From positions 1-64,000 of the forward strand of contig JAQOTA010000022.1 in assembly GCA_029532415.1 (NCBI GenBank): a DNA stretch of 64,000 nucleotides, read 5' to 3'. Shown here piece by piece: positions 36,220 through 48,699 of the stretch. The notes beneath the pieces were generated by a model. That model was not told where the DNA came from. It worked only from the letters and a program-made list of their open reading frames with translations, and did no database searches. This stretch comes from Marasmius tenuissimus. Its lineage: Eukaryota > Basidiomycota > Agaricomycetes > Agaricales > Marasmiaceae. The translations under genes and the position numbers were made by a program. The stretch's first letter is position 1, and each line of letters starts with the position of its first letter.

Positions 36220-36584
36220 TGCGCACCTTGTTTTCCTTGTAAGTCAAGTCACCCCTCTGTTTCTCACTGGCATATTGTGAGCCAAGAGAGTAACGACGCG
36301 ATTTCTGTGCCTCGGATGTCAATGCATGTCACCATTGGATGAGCCAAATTCCTCACTGTGCCACGGCTGGTCGAGCGTGTAACGGGCGTCGGTGAGTCCT
36401 GATGGTTTCGTGAGCTATTGGGGGGCTGCTTCGAATGCGACTCGTGCTCACAATATGTTTTGGAGTTCGCCGATGCCGCTACAAAAGAGCATGAGTACGT
36501 GTTCTTCATGATTGAAGTTCGAATAGTACTCAACGGGTGTCCTTTTCGGCGTCGAATGCATAGGAGTACGGTGTGATGGTGATT

Positions 36585-37226
36585 CCTAGACGTTGAGCGC
36601 GACTAACTGAGCTTCCAGTACATTTCTATACACCTCCAAACCATCACCCACAAGTAGAAGCGACGATGCGACGGCAGACATGAACTCGAATCCAGGAAGC
36701 TGGTATGGTAACGAATGATTCTGGATGCACTCGATAAGCAAACAACCCTCTGAAATCTCAAGAATGAAACGTACTGCAGACCCGGATGAAGCCTCGTATG
36801 GACAATTGCACGAACAACACGTCGTATTTCTTCTCGCCAATTTTGATGGTCCTGTAGTGCATTCCGAGCTCGTAGAGCGTCTTCGCTGAGGTGTCCTGAG
36901 CGAGGTAAATGAAGCCGATCTGACGGAGTTCCTTGTTCTACTACGTGTATCTTCAGCCTGAGGTGTCCTCGATACTTCGAAATGGCCAAAGGATGCTGGA
37001 CAGCGAACGGTCGTCAGTATCTCGCTCATTCCAGATCGCTAAATGCAGATCACAGTCGTTTGGAAAGTGTGTCGCTGTAAAATAAACTGGATCAGGTTTC
37101 GAGGGTGGCACTTTGAAGGACTGAGAGTGTGTAAGCGTATATTTATGAAAGAAAGAGAACAATGAAGATGCTCACAGGTTTTGGAACAATGATTGTATAA
37201 ATGAGGTCGAGAGTAGCTTCGAACAT
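36585..37226 (-). CDS. Small unresolved multi-exon gene
   Basis: A minus-strand coding signal whose exon joins I could not complete. Likely pieces are MFEATLDLIYTIIVPKP (37226-37176), then SFKVPPSKPDPVYFTATHFP onward from 37120, then LRQIGFIYLAQDTSAKTLYE followed by LGMHYRTIKIGEKKYDVLFV and QLSIRGFIRVC from about 36938 to 36781. The last may be a short exon ending at the TAG near 36587. The third piece has the hydrophobic rhythm of a folded domain but matches no family I know. A TATA box at 37358-37365 supports transcription in this direction. Splice phases between pieces 2 and 3 do not fit any obvious GT..AG pair, so a frameshift or an exon I missed is possible. Confidence 0.4.
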
Positions 37227-37357
37227 GTCTATGGCCCTGCGTCGAGAGAAAGGAATGTGAGGTTGAGGTGGTAGCGGTCGAAGGGTGCACAATCTCACAG
37301 CCACCCAAAAACAAGTCCTCAACGTCGACTTTGAATACACCATAACAGCGAAAGCAA

Positions 37358-37365
37358 TTTATATA
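37358..37365 (-). promoter_or_regulatory. TATA box upstream of the small unresolved gene
   Basis: TATATAAA on the minus strand, 132 nt before the ATG at 37226. Confidence 0.4.
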
Positions 37366-37468
37366 GCAGCGACACGACCAGATAAACGTATTACTATACT
37401 ATCTAAGAAAGAGATACAGGGAGCCCAACTACTTGATGATCCACGTTATACGGGATGAGCTTACATAC

Positions 37469-39824
37469 TCATTCTGTGGCACCCAACGAAGCGAGTTCAG
37501 CTCTGATCTCAGCTTCTCCGTCCATCTTCTTTACCTGCGTTGCCTCGAGTCGTTCACCGCGTTTAGATTTCTCCTTCAGCTCTTCGATAGCCTTGAGCTA
37601 CATCGAGGGTCAGCGACAATTCAACAAACGGTCGAGAACAGCAAAGACATACCTTCTTCGTCAAATTCCTGACCTTCTTAGCAATAGGGTCAAGGGAACC
37701 ATCCCCGCCAGGCGTAACAGGAGTCATCAACCCAGCTTCAATCTCGGGATGGGGCTGGGCACCATTGGCAGTCCCGTTCCCATTGAATCCAGCCGGGGGA
37801 GGAGGCAGCTCAATCGACGGTCTGCCATTTGCACCTCCATTAGCGTTCTTCTCAGCATTATTGCCCTTCTTCGCGCCCTTATTCCTCTTCCTCCCTTCAC
37901 CCTTATCCTTACCGCCAGAATCATTCCTGGCCTGTCCGGGGCGTGGGGAAGGGCTCGAGTTGTTCCCGTTCAGCCTGGCATCATTGCTGGCAGCAGCACC
38001 GGGTACATAACGCCCACCTCGGCCACTGCCATTGGGCGCCGGACTATATGCCCTAGGGGTATTGGCGCCAGAGCCAGGGCGGGAAGGCATGCCACCTTCG
38101 TCCTCACGTTTGAAGATGGCCGGGGTGGCCAGCCCGCGAGCACCTGGAGGTCGGTACGCTCCAGCGGGCTTGGCTCCTGGTGGAGGCGACTTTTTCAGGT
38201 TTCCCAAGGCCTCAAGTTGGCGCATCGCAGGGCTGGGCTGGGGTGATATGCCGACGCCGTTGTTCGGGCCAGAGGTGGGAATGGGAGGCACCTGATCTAC
38301 GAGAATGGGACGCCAGGAGGCTTGGTATAGTTCGTCGGTCATTTGAACATGAACGAGGTTGCCAGAGGCGTGCCATATCTTGATGCCGTTATCGACCCTC
38401 AAACGAGGGGAGAGTGTGGCAGTAAGGAGGAAACGGCCGTCAGGAGACCATTCACAATGTGATGTATTTGGGGCGTCTATGGTGCAAAGCTTGGAGGAGT
38501 TCGGATTCGATAGCGATCTCCGGTCGTATATGTCGAGTTTGCCAGCCAGGTTACCAAAGCCAGCGAGAGCTAAGAGGCGCCCTTGCGGGTTGAAAGAGAT
38601 GAAGTTGTAAGGCGCTGCATCGAAAGAGTGGACAGCCCGAACACGCTGATCAAAAAGCGTGGTCTTCGCGGGCATATCTATGGATATCAAGAACCATTGT
38701 CAGTATGACGTTCGTTGGGTCATGTTACGAGTTCACGCACAGCCGTAAACGACCCCAAACTCTTTCGAATTTGGGCTCCATGCGAAGTCGTGGATGGGGC
38801 CCTCCTTATCCAGAGACACACGACAGTCGAAATTGCCGGCAGCACTGAGAAGGTACATCCCAGTCTCGCCGTAATAACTCTTGTTGGAGTTGTCCACCTC
38901 GGTTTGTGTAAGAACGAGGGCTTGAGTGCCAAGCATGTTCCATTTGATTTGACAGCGATCTGCCTTGTAGAATGTTTTCTGGCAAGTTGGGGCGCTGGCC
39001 AAGGCGACGAGACTGTAAACTTTGACACTCGCAGGAGCACCCTGTAAAAATAAACAACGAAGGTGCGAATGCTTAATATATCATCGATCGTAAATGAACG
39101 AATGTGAGCGGTCACCCACCTTTTTCTCCGGAATGAACACAGCCAAAGATGGGTTCAAACCTGGGCTCAAGGTGATAGACCCAGCACCCTCAACCTTGAG
39201 CTTGTCCGCGACCCCTTTACCCCATTCCGCAGGGCGGAACACCTGAATCTCTTGTCCAACCAACCTCACAGCATGCGACTCTGAGGTCGTGTATTGAAGA
39301 TCCCACCCTTCCTGCGACTTCTGGCTGAGCGCCACGAGTTCCTCGCCAGTCGACACCGAGAAAATCCGGAGGTTTTTATGTTGAGCGCCGTCTTCTAATT
39401 TGACTGGACGTTCCCATGTGGAAATGTATGTACCGCGTGGAGAGAACCTGAACTCGATGACATTGGGAAGGGCGAGCTCTTGCAGGAGTTGGGCGCCCTC
39501 CGCCTGGAATATTCTGACACTGTAGAAAGGCGAACCCGATGAGACCAGCGATTTGTGAGATCATCGTGCAAAAAGTCACTGACACCGTTGGCAATGCATA
39601 GGCGTAGAGTCTTCCGTCAGCACTGTAGGCGTATGTACGTGCTGTGGCATCTGGAGTAGCGAATCCTTCAACTGGTTTGAAGTCGGGGACTCCACCAACA
39701 AGGCCAATGGATTTTTGAGCACGAACTAAGGGGTCGATTCATATCAGTAAAAAAATCGACAGGGCATAGTGAATCTGAAGAGAATCTGCGCACATGCGTA
39801 TTGCTGGGAGAGTTGTGCAGCCAT
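37469..39824 (-). CDS. eIF2A: Translation initiation factor eIF2A
   Basis: eIF2A is a WD/beta-propeller factor that can deliver initiator tRNA in GTP-independent or stress-linked initiation; it acts in the cytosol. First exon 39824-39794 (MAAQLSQQYA), joined to FRAQKSIGLVGGVPDFKPVE. Propeller blocks in order include VIEFRFSPRGTYISTWE, EGWDLQYTTSESHAVRLV, QIKWNMLGTQALVLTQTEVD, GPIHDFAWSPNSKEFGVVYG, YNFISFNPQGRLLALAGFGN, HCEWSPDGRFLLTATLSPRL, RVDNGIKIWH and ELYQASWRPI. A long Gly/Pro/Asn-rich linker follows. The C-terminal helix is IAKKVRNLTKK|LKAIEELKEKSKRGERLEA, across the last intron, ending at TGA 37469. About 650 aa, the usual size. All family regions are present, so it looks functional. 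Confidence 0.93.
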
Positions 39825-40118
39825 TTCGTTGGAATTGAAGGTTCAGAAGGGCCAGACGGAGGGTTGAAGCAAGTTAATGCTTCAAGGTGAAGGAAAGGAT
39901 GGACGAGGTATGGCAATTAGGTAAGCCATGAGGAAACTTCTTCGCAGTTGTTTGTGTCAGCTTGGCAGAGCCTTCCACCGCGACAAACGCCCAAAAGGTA
40001 CATAGACGCCCGTCTCCAATTCCTCAGCATCAGAAGTGTGCAAGGGATCATTCGAAAAGCATTCCATTCAAGACAAAGCACATTTTCAAGTACACGTAAG
40101 TATCGGCTCAGTCAGCTA

Positions 40119-43100
40119 TCAGGGCGTTCCGTTCACTTTCAGGGCCCCCGCATTAACCACCCCTCCAGCCACTGGACGTGTCAGTTTGTTCGCCCCAGCT
40201 TCCACAACAAACTCAGCACTGACAAACGCGTCGAGGTTCGGGAAACCTTAGACGATTTAGTGGTGAGCGCCGTTTGTCAAAGCCTAGCCACTAACGATAG
40301 AATGATACTTACTGACATTCCTGATCGCATAATACGTTGCATTCAAAGTTTGCTGATCGATAGTAAGTGTAAAGAATCCGCGATAGAAGCCTTCACTCCA
40401 TTGCAAATTTAGATTCGCGTCGGAGTCCACCAGATCTGCGGACATCACATCCGCATCGGCGGGCGTCCGTGAGCCAAAGGGAGATCCAGATGTCACTGCT
40501 GTTCCCGCAAATTCGACCCCGATAGCGCCTTCGCCAGTGATAGGGTCGTATCTACGAGAGTTGTGAGCTAACGCGTCGTCTCAAGGTGGAGATTGCATCG
40601 CGTACGTTGTACTATCGTTAGGATCTGTTAAGGTTTTACATTAATCAGGTAAGTGCCAGGCTAATTCGACATTCTCAGACACTGACGAGCAAGGTCCGAA
40701 ACCCAGTTTGCATGGCTGTCACCGGCAAGGATTACCGTGTTACTGATGTCGTTGTCGTATAGGTGGTCGAGGATTCGCATTCTGTTGGCACGATATCCGT
40801 CCCACGAATCCTGAGCCAACGACGATATCAACATGGACTCTTTGTCTAGAGATCAGAAATCTACCAAGTTAACTGGAAGGAACACGTCGAGTCATTAACA
40901 AGGTCGTGTACGGTGAGCCAGAGATGTGCTTACAGCTATCGCTTCTATTGAGCTGGATGAACACAACCTGTTGCCTGTCGAGATATCCAATCAGGTACAC
41001 AACAACAAGCGCACAAGGTCACATACCCGACGACGCGCCATACAGCTCCTCGTGCCTGGGACTCAGATAGAGTGCCCTGAAACCCTGCAATGGATAAGTA
41101 CGTTGAGTTGTAAAGTGTCGGGCAACAGAAAAGCTACTGACAGTCTTCTTGTGCCGCTCCCATTATCGACCGGTTCGGGAATGAGGCAAGCGAGTTCACG
41201 ACTGCTCAGGGCGTCATAAATTGGGATCATCTCAAAAATGGAGCGACACTAACATCCTGTAAGTCGAGTCAGTCTCGCCATGCCTTAACGGGTCAAACGG
41301 ATGCTCACCTCTGTTGTAGTTGAGCTGTTCGGCAGAGCGAAAGCATCGACTTTTCAATATCAAACCTCTACCGGCATTGAAAACTCACGTCAGTTATATC
41401 CCTGTCGTAGTTACCTTCCAACACTCCTCAGTCGGATTACAGCTAGATAAGAAGTTGGAGACTTACGGGTATCCAACATCGTCAAGTCCAGCAGCTTTCC
41501 TATCTGGAAGTTGCGCCAGATCCTAAGCTGGTCGTCGACAGCAACTTGCCGGATCGGCATCCATTCGTGGTATGCTCTGTAATCTACTGCTTCAATAACG
41601 TTCTGACTCAACTGTTTGAAAGCTAACTGACCTGATGGCAGCCAATTTCCTGTCAGTAAAGCATGCTCCTGAAGGCGAAAAACTACACCCCGCGGCAGTA
41701 TCGTTGGAGTTCGATGTCCCGGCCTAACGAAACTTGATCGAAAGGCAATCTCGTCGTGATTGCTACCGTTCTCCTTACCTTCCAGCCATTGTTGGCAACC
41801 TTTTCAAGAGGTCAGAAAGACGACGAAGAGGCTCTGAGAGATATTCTGCGAACCTCATGATCATCCTATAGTTGGTGAAGCGTTCGAGAGGTTAAGCGGT
41901 CATGACGGAAGTAACAATTCCGCGACGACATACCCTATATATCACGATCAATATCGCGCCCTCGAATGAAGGAGGACAGATAGTCGGATACTCACCAAAC
42001 AGTAATCCATGGGGCGTGTTGATGGGCGAATACAAGACTCTCGTCCGTACGGTATTGATTCAGGCGTTGGCGGTAATCCTGGATTGTCGCTAGCTCCCGT
42101 CCTAAGGTCTGGCGCCCAATACTTGCGCTTTACATGATGATATGAGATGGAGATGACTGGAACCGGAAGGAAGGATGAATACCCGTTGCCCAGAGTCTCG
42201 TAGATCTACGAGCCCGTTGGTACTCTACAAAAACAAATTACGACGAGAGACACGCACGTAATCACCAAGGTGAACGAAGACATCAGCAGAGGTATTATGC
42301 GCGGCGACCCCGTAAGCATTGAAGTAGCCTGTAGGGGGAAAGACAGTTGCTACCTGCCATTCATGAGAATCAACATGGACATACCTGCTTGGTACTGCGA
42401 ACAAGAGAAGACAGCTAAAGTCAGAGGATTACCACCGTTAACGCCTTCCGCAGGAGCTATAATAAACGCCAGGATGAATTAGTAATTTTCGTCGCTGGAA
42501 GACTGGAGGCGTACTATCCGGGCTTGCGAGCGTCCTCGTCGTCCCGACAGGGCTCACAGAAGACGGGTTGGCGCAATCCGAGAACTGATAGAAGTACTTC
42601 GTATCAGGTTCTAACTCTTTAGCTTCCACTTTGACCGTCCAGTCAACATCGTAGCTGGTAAAAGCCTCCCCGGATGTTACGGGATCCCCGCTGAGTTCCT
42701 CGTTACTGAACACCTGGTATGCGATGCAAGCTGGAACGCTTTGGTCGGGTAATGAAGTAGTGCCGCTGGGAGAGGTTGGGACCGCCCTGGTCCACAAGAG
42801 AACGGAAGTATCGAATGGGTCACCCTAGAGAGCGCGAGTGTGAGTGAAGAGAGAACCGAGGAGCCTGTTTACCAAGAGAACGCACGCTGGCGACTGCCAA
42901 ACTTGAGTCAGTATGATGGAAAGTAAAGCCAGATCCTCTAAAAAAACTAAGTACCTGCATGTGTGAAATTGACGCCTCCGGTCCAAATAAACGGACTCTG
43001 CGTGTAGATCGTCACGATATCAGAGATCGGTGGTGGTGGCAAGAAGACAAGTACACTGTACATTACTGAAGTCGCTTCCGTAGAACGAAGGGTAGTGACT

Positions 43101-43360
43101 GTCTTCGAACCCAGCTGCACTATCCATCTGTCTTTTAGAGTGCGCCATCGCTCGACGCTGGATGGATTGCGTGTCGTGTGATAGCTCGTAGAAGATGAAG
43201 TCAGGGAACGATTATAAAACCTCAGGAAACTGAGTTGAGATCTACTCACCGTAAGGTCATCCGCGAAGGGTGAGCGATAAACTAGGTTTCTATCCAAGAG
43301 CTTCGTGGCACCTCCGAGGAAGGGCAAAGCTACAAGGAGAAATACAGATGAACGCATCAT
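40119..43360 (-). CDS. Secreted PhoD-type metallophosphatase
   Basis: PhoD-like alkaline phosphatase/phosphodiesterase, a calcineurin-like metalloenzyme releasing phosphate from organic esters outside the cell. Signal peptide MMRSSVFLLVALPFLGGA. PhoD landmarks in order: GDPFDTSVLLWTRAVP, the Fn3-like stretch with VEAKELEPDTKYFYQFSD, the metal-binding block DVFVHLGDY (about 42255-42285), DDHE|VANNGWK split by an intron (about 41785-41870), AYHEWMPIR, and a C-terminus with SRTPADADVMSADLVDSDAN and ANKLTRPVAGGVVNAG, ending at TGA 40119. The gene carries many short introns, more than I resolved fully. The order of motifs and intact metal ligands suggest a working enzyme. The end lies 295 bp from the eIF2A start on the same strand. 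Confidence 0.88.
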
Positions 43361-44276
43361 GATACTTCACAATGGAGGTACAGGTGGTTCTCCCGTGTTC
43401 GTCTTAAGTATATCTTGGTATGACCTGGGAAAAGTGACGACAAGAGCTCAAGCCGTCCGAGTTACACAGCTAGATCTGATCCTTAGAGTAGGGGCCGTTG
43501 ATGTCGAGACGGTTCTGTAAGATTGACACACGTTCGAACGGGTACCTGCGGCTTAACACCATGTATTTCCCACTGTGAGACGGGCGTGGGTCACGATAGT
43601 AGGTTATCGGTGAGCACAAGCATGTAGAAGATGTAGGCCTCCATCGCGTCAGCCATCACAGGTACGGGGGTTTACTTTCAGAGCCGACTGTCAATGATGT
43701 GGAAGCCGGAGTGGCAGCCTGAGGGGAGATGATGGTTTGAGGTATGGAGGGCATGTACCCACACACGGAAACTTACTCTCACGCTCCTCATTACAAGGCC
43801 AACAATGAGGACAATGGGCGCAGATTTCTTCAAGTTCCCTATCTTACGCCATCCCGATTCCCTGCATCCCAATTCAACTCTCACTTATTTCCTGACAGCT
43901 GTCATATTATCAATGTGCTGCAAGCTTCTCTGAAGAGCGCCTCCCTAACGGGCTGACACTTTGGACCTCAACTATTTTACAGAGAAGTCGCAATAACAGA
44001 ACCAAAATGGAGTGCGAGTGCCCGCAGCGTGGTTGAGGTTCTGCCTAGGGGAGATTAAAATGGAGTTGGAACCAACGAGTACCGACGCATGGGAGGGAGG
44101 GCAAACTTCACCACTAGTACTACGGGCGCGTTCATACATTCTCAATTGCACCCGATGACCTGAGTCGAGACAGCCTTTTGACAGATGCAGTCAATCTACC
44201 CAAAGAACGGGTGACCGCAGCATCACACTAAAGCTGTTGAAACCTGGGATACTGTCCTTATTTTTACCCATCTCCC
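43361..44276. other. Divergent intergenic region
   Basis: About 0.9 kb between the starts of the PhoD gene (-) and the second DUF6593 gene (+). Short open frames only. No repeat or RNA gene recognised. Confidence 0.45.
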
Positions 44277-44901
44277 ATGAAGCTCACACTCTCTGGAAGC
44301 TTTCTTGGCTCCTCCACATACTCAGACGAGGACGGACGCGTTATATATAAGGTTCGGAAGACGTTCAAGCATACAACTGTCAGCAAAATACTCTCCGATG
44401 ATATACCTCGAGCAGAAAGTGGACCGGATGGAGACCGTTTCGCTCACCTCGCTCGTATCGACTGGAATTTGAACCCCTTGATCGAACTTGGTGGGAAGGA
44501 AATGGAAGTTAAAACGTTTCTTCGGCGGGTTGGTTGGGCAAAGTGAGCCGGCAGAACGTCATGTTCCTTACGGTTCATCGAATAACGGAATTACCTCAAA
44601 CAGAGACCGAATTCTCACAAACGAAGATGGAAACGAGTACAGATGGACGCTGGGTGCCCGAGCTTCAGTGGTGCGTACCATGAAGTTCTTCTACAGTCTC
44701 ATAGTAACCTCAACTTTCTCTCAGCTACATTCGAACGACGAAGTCAAGACTCGAATAGCCAAGTTTCGCCAGGGGAACCCAGGTGGTATCTTTGGTGAAA
44801 AACGGCCCGCCGTTCTCGAAATCTTTCCGGAAGGAGAATCCCTTGTCGACCTCATATTCGTCACATTCCTTTTCACCGAGAAACAAAGGAGAGACGGGTA
44901 G
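44277..44901 (+). CDS. DUF6593 domain protein (second copy)
   Basis: Exons 44277..44542, 44604..44670 and 44725..44901 sum to 510 nt, 169 aa. DUF6593 landmarks: YSDEDGRVIYKVRKTFKHTT near the N-terminus, ARIDWN, KTFLRRVGWAK joined to DRILTNEDGNEYRWTLG across intron 1, and the C-terminal hydrophobic block AVLEIFPEGESLVDLIFVTF. Intron phases match those of the other DUF6593 gene at 4787 (phase 2, then phase 0), supporting common descent. This protein is shorter at its N-terminus. Function unknown. Confidence 0.8.
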
Positions 44902-45769
44902 TTTCATAGTGCGAAGCAGGTGGTCTCTATACAGCAAACATCATAACAGACCCATTGGGTAGTGCTCAAACCTCAGGTGATTGGCGAAGGAATCGTCTGA
45001 ACGCTTGCGATATGTTACCATAACTTATGTCTCTTCTTTATACTTAGCACGTGTACGATGAATCCCGAGTTCCGCCATTGTTTTTTACAAGCTTTACCCT
45101 CATCGAATGCCAAACCTTCCACTAGTATCCGTACTCAAGTGACTCCTCTTTGAACCTGACGAGCTTGGCTTTGACGATTGCCATCAGCCCAGGGGTGACC
45201 GCTTTGGCAGTCTTCTTTCCGGATAAGGGGTTCACGCTGCATCCCCATCGAACTTTTTGTTGAAGGAAGAGCCTACTGGTACCCACAAAGCCCTAGTCTT
45301 CGGCGTTACCCGGAAGACGCCACCACAATACTCCGACAACTCGTGCAAACTGTCTGGAAGAATTTCAATCCTCGAGTTTATAATTAGAACTTGAACGTCT
45401 CTTTTTCTAGCTTTTCCTGCAGGTCAGCTGTTCGTTCGTAGCTGAAACACGCATGCGTTGGACTTGCCTACAATATACACTCTTTCCGAGACTTACCCAA
45501 ACGTCACCAGAATAAGGGCTTCGTTTCCACCTCAGCCGTGCTTTTTCCATTTTTCCATCCGCACTTGGTATCCGTCGTGATCACACATGGGTTTCTATGG
45601 CCCTTTGTGTATTACAACTGACGGCCCGCAGCAGCCCACGCCTAAACACTGTGACCATTCTTCCTCAACGGGCCCCGCCATTATTCCGAGTCGTCTGGTG
45701 CTTAAAAAGAGCATCGAGACGCCAGGGGTCCGTGTCAACTCGTTTATTTCTTCCAGTGAGACCACTAAC
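44902..45769. other. Intergenic
   Basis: About 870 bp before the pectin methylesterase. An in-frame upstream ATG at 45587 exists but would hide the signal peptide. No other feature recognised. Confidence 0.45.
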
Positions 45770-47070
45770 ATGCTTCTCGTCTCTCTCTCGGCTGTCTTCG
45801 TCTTCGTGCAGGTCGTGCTTGCTGCGTCCCGCACCTCACCTCCGTCAGGCGCTATCGTCGTCCGAGCAGGCACTTCCACCTCTGGCGAATTCAAGACAGT
45901 TCAATCGGCAGTCAACTCGCTCCCCAACGATAGTTCGTCGCGTTCTATCTTCATATACCCAGGCACATACACGGAACAGGTGTACATCACCAGGGCCGGA
46001 CCTCTAACGGTAAGCCCTTCGCGTTTCCTCGGTGTGTACCGTTCGTCATCTCACACAAACCGTGCAGATCTACGGATACACCGACGACACGTCCACCTAT
46101 ACCAAGAACCAAGCTACCATCACCTTCAACGCGGGCATCGACACCGCTGGCTCAAACGATGCAACAGGAACGCTCCGAATCCACAAGGACGATTTCAAAA
46201 TGTACAACGTGAACGTCAAGAACACGAGGACCGGTATCCAAGCTGGCGCGATCAGCGAGTATGGCAACCGTGCAGGGTTCTACGCTTGCTCGTTCGTCGG
46301 GTACCAGGACACTCTCTACGCTAATGCTGGAACTCAGGTGTACTTGAAGGGTTACATTGAGGTGAGTGTAGTTCCTTTTTGGAGCATATAGTTCACTAAC
46401 GCGCGTGGGTGATCTAGGGAAAGACAGACTTCATCTACGGACGAACAGGACTGGCCTACTTCGGTGGAAACACCATCGCGGTCAAGGGTCCCGGGTACGT
46501 AACTGCCAGTGGTAGGCAATCAAACGATGCAGGAAGCTGTAAGTGAAATTATACTTTTTTTTCGCAATAGATGAACATCTGATACACTCGAACGATTGTT
46601 TTTAGACGTCTTCAACGCAAACACAATCGTCCAAGCGTCTGGTGCCGAATCTGGTACTGCCGGAGGTTACTACCTTGGTCGTCCTTGGTCCCGTAAGTGA
46701 AACTCTCCCTCTCGAATCAGTGGAAAACTCATCAAGGCGTCTTTCCTTACAATCGAACAGCATACGCCAAGTAAGTTGTATTTGTCCCTCCCTCGGTCGA
46801 TGTTTAACCAGGTCTTCCAGGGTAATCTTCAAGAACACCGTTCTGAACGTCGCACCCAAGAAGGAGCTCTGGAGTCTATGGAATGGTGACTCAGCCAGCG
46901 TGTCCAACGCCTTGCTCGCAGACTACAACACGAGCGGATCTGGAGCCAGCGGATTGGCACGAGCCAGCTTCGCCAAGGTCTTGAGCGCGAGCGAGGCAAA
47001 CAGCTATTCCATCTCCAGCGCTGTTGGAAGCGACTACGGCAACTGGGTCGATTCAGCGTACCTCGTTTGA
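45770..47070 (+). CDS. Secreted pectin methylesterase (CE8)
   Basis: Carbohydrate esterase family 8 enzyme that removes methyl groups from homogalacturonan in plant cell walls. Six exons: 45770..46009, 46068..46361, 46418..46538, 46606..46692, 46761..46770, 46821..47070. They sum to 1002 nt, 333 aa. Signal peptide MLLVSLSAVFVFVQVVLAA. Catalytic Asp residues are D161 in GYQDTLYA and D182 in GKTDFIYG; the substrate Arg is R244 in YYLGRPW. Right-handed beta-helix blocks such as SGEFKTVQSAVNSLP and IYPGTYTEQVYI are present. Exon 5 is only 10 nt. All catalytic residues are intact, so it is probably active. It suggests a plant-litter-degrading or plant-associated lifestyle. Confidence 0.94.
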
Positions 47071-48016
47071 GGGAGGGAAGTAGGTGTATGAGGGATGCGA
47101 GAGGGAGGTGATAGGAACCATGGGGATAGATATCTTCTATACACCCGAGGGGCCTTTCGAAGCATGGTAGTAGGTACTGTAACGTCAAATGAAGCTCTAT
47201 CAAAAGTCAAAGAATTTAAGGGTCGGACGTTGAGCCGGTCCCGGGCCAGCGGCTCCATAGGGTTCCATAACCATTCAGATGGACTGTGAGAGTTGTGTTG
47301 CCAAACGATGCTCCTTCTCACACTTCATCCATGATATCCAGACTGACGTTGTCGCACGATGAAGGATATATAACCAGGTGAAGGATCCCCAGAACGGGCC
47401 CTTACTATCGCGTATGTCTCCGAATTCAGACTCACCTCCGACTCGTCCCACGTTCATATTTTCCGACTTGAGCTCAGACCCCGTCCCAAAATCAGTATGG
47501 GCTTCAACGGAGTTTATGTTGGCTGCCGGAATGGTCGTCATCCAACCATCTACAAAAAAGTGCCTCCTTCTCGAAAATGCCTCTGTTTAACCCGAAGACG
47601 CGCCTGAGAGATGGACACTTCCTCACGGAAGAAAGCATATCGGAGAGCCTCCAGACTTGGCAGCAGTGCGGATAGCTTGTGAAGAGGTATGTTCTCTCAT
47701 AAATCACGCTCGCAAACACGATCCCATCTAAGAAACGCGACATCTATTCAGACTCGATACAAGGTGGATGCAATGCCCCTCTATCTGTGCAGTCGTCAAA
47801 CTCTCCCTTCAAGCGATCGCAACAGCAAGCTTTCTACACCCAGGCTCATCACCGAGGCATTTTGTCTATCGTTAACATCCTGGGAGACTTGCATCGAACC
47901 AAACGGCGGTTTTACGGATGGCGGAGGTGAAGGTGTCGTTTTGTGGTACATGGGTTGCATCGCATCGGTTGCCATGACCGTGAGCCAGATTTCGGACCCC
48001 ATCTGCATTTTGAAGC
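47071..48016. other. Intergenic, left edge of the repeat-rich region
   Basis: About 950 bp. Open frames on both strands have no recognisable family. The segment ends exactly at the 8-bp target duplication of the MITE described next. Confidence 0.45.
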
Positions 48017-48024
48017 CTAATCAC

Positions 48025-48691
48025 AGGACCCCCGAATATACCCTGGGATGTCTGATCTCAAGAGGCACTTTTTCATCCGCACCGAAATCTACCGAAATCT
48101 AGAAATTTTCATCCGTTTTTTACCCATACCTGCCCGAGGCCAATTTTCATCCGCCTCGAGCCTCATGCATGGTAAAAACCCGAATTTTCGCCCAAATTTG
48201 GCCTGAAACTGCTTTTTTTTCTCTCGACAGCGCCCTATTTATGTCTATCTAGCGCGTATCTATTGTCTCGTACTCTTCAGCCTCTTCAAGGTCCTCCAGC
48301 ATGTCCTGAGCTTCCTTCGCGAGTGAATTGCCAAAAAGAAAAACCAACACGCGACGTGCGTTCACTTACTCAGCAGTAATACTGTCTCCGATCAAGCTCA
48401 ATAATGCACACTCCAAAAGCAACCGTATAGTGTATCGGTATATGGCGTTGCCGAATGATAGTGGGTTTGGTGAGGCTGATGTTCGATCCTCCACCCAGTA
48501 CTTTTTCATCCGCACCCGACTCATACCGGCCCACCAGCCAAAAGTCATCCGCACTTCCCCTTACAACCGGATCAGACTCTTCGGTCAAAAAAGTAGCAAA
48601 AGTCATCCGTTTTCTGACATATACATCACCCAAATATTGAAATTTTCATCCGCCTGCGGCGCAGACATCCCAGGGTATATTCGGGGGTCCT
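48025..48691. mobile_element. hAT-like MITE with 30-bp perfect TIRs and 8-bp target duplication
   Basis: Terminal inverted repeats 48025-48054 and 48662-48691 are exact reverse complements over 30 bp, beginning aggacccccgaatataccct. They are flanked outside by identical 8-bp direct repeats ctaatcac at 48017-48024 and 48692-48699. The 667-bp interior has no transposase. It carries several copies of a short motif, ttcatccg or gtcatccg, near both ends (about 48071, 48107, 48144 and 48508, 48544, 48604, 48644), all in the same orientation. A tandem accgaaatct pair lies at 48081-48100. An 8-bp duplication is typical of hAT elements; the perfect TIRs suggest recent movement. No matching hAT transposase gene is in this window. 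Confidence 0.85.
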
Positions 48692-48699
48692 CTAATCAC

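Noticed and set aside
45587..45769. Upstream in-frame ATG for the pectin methylesterase
   Set aside because: It would bury a clear signal peptide that begins at 45770.
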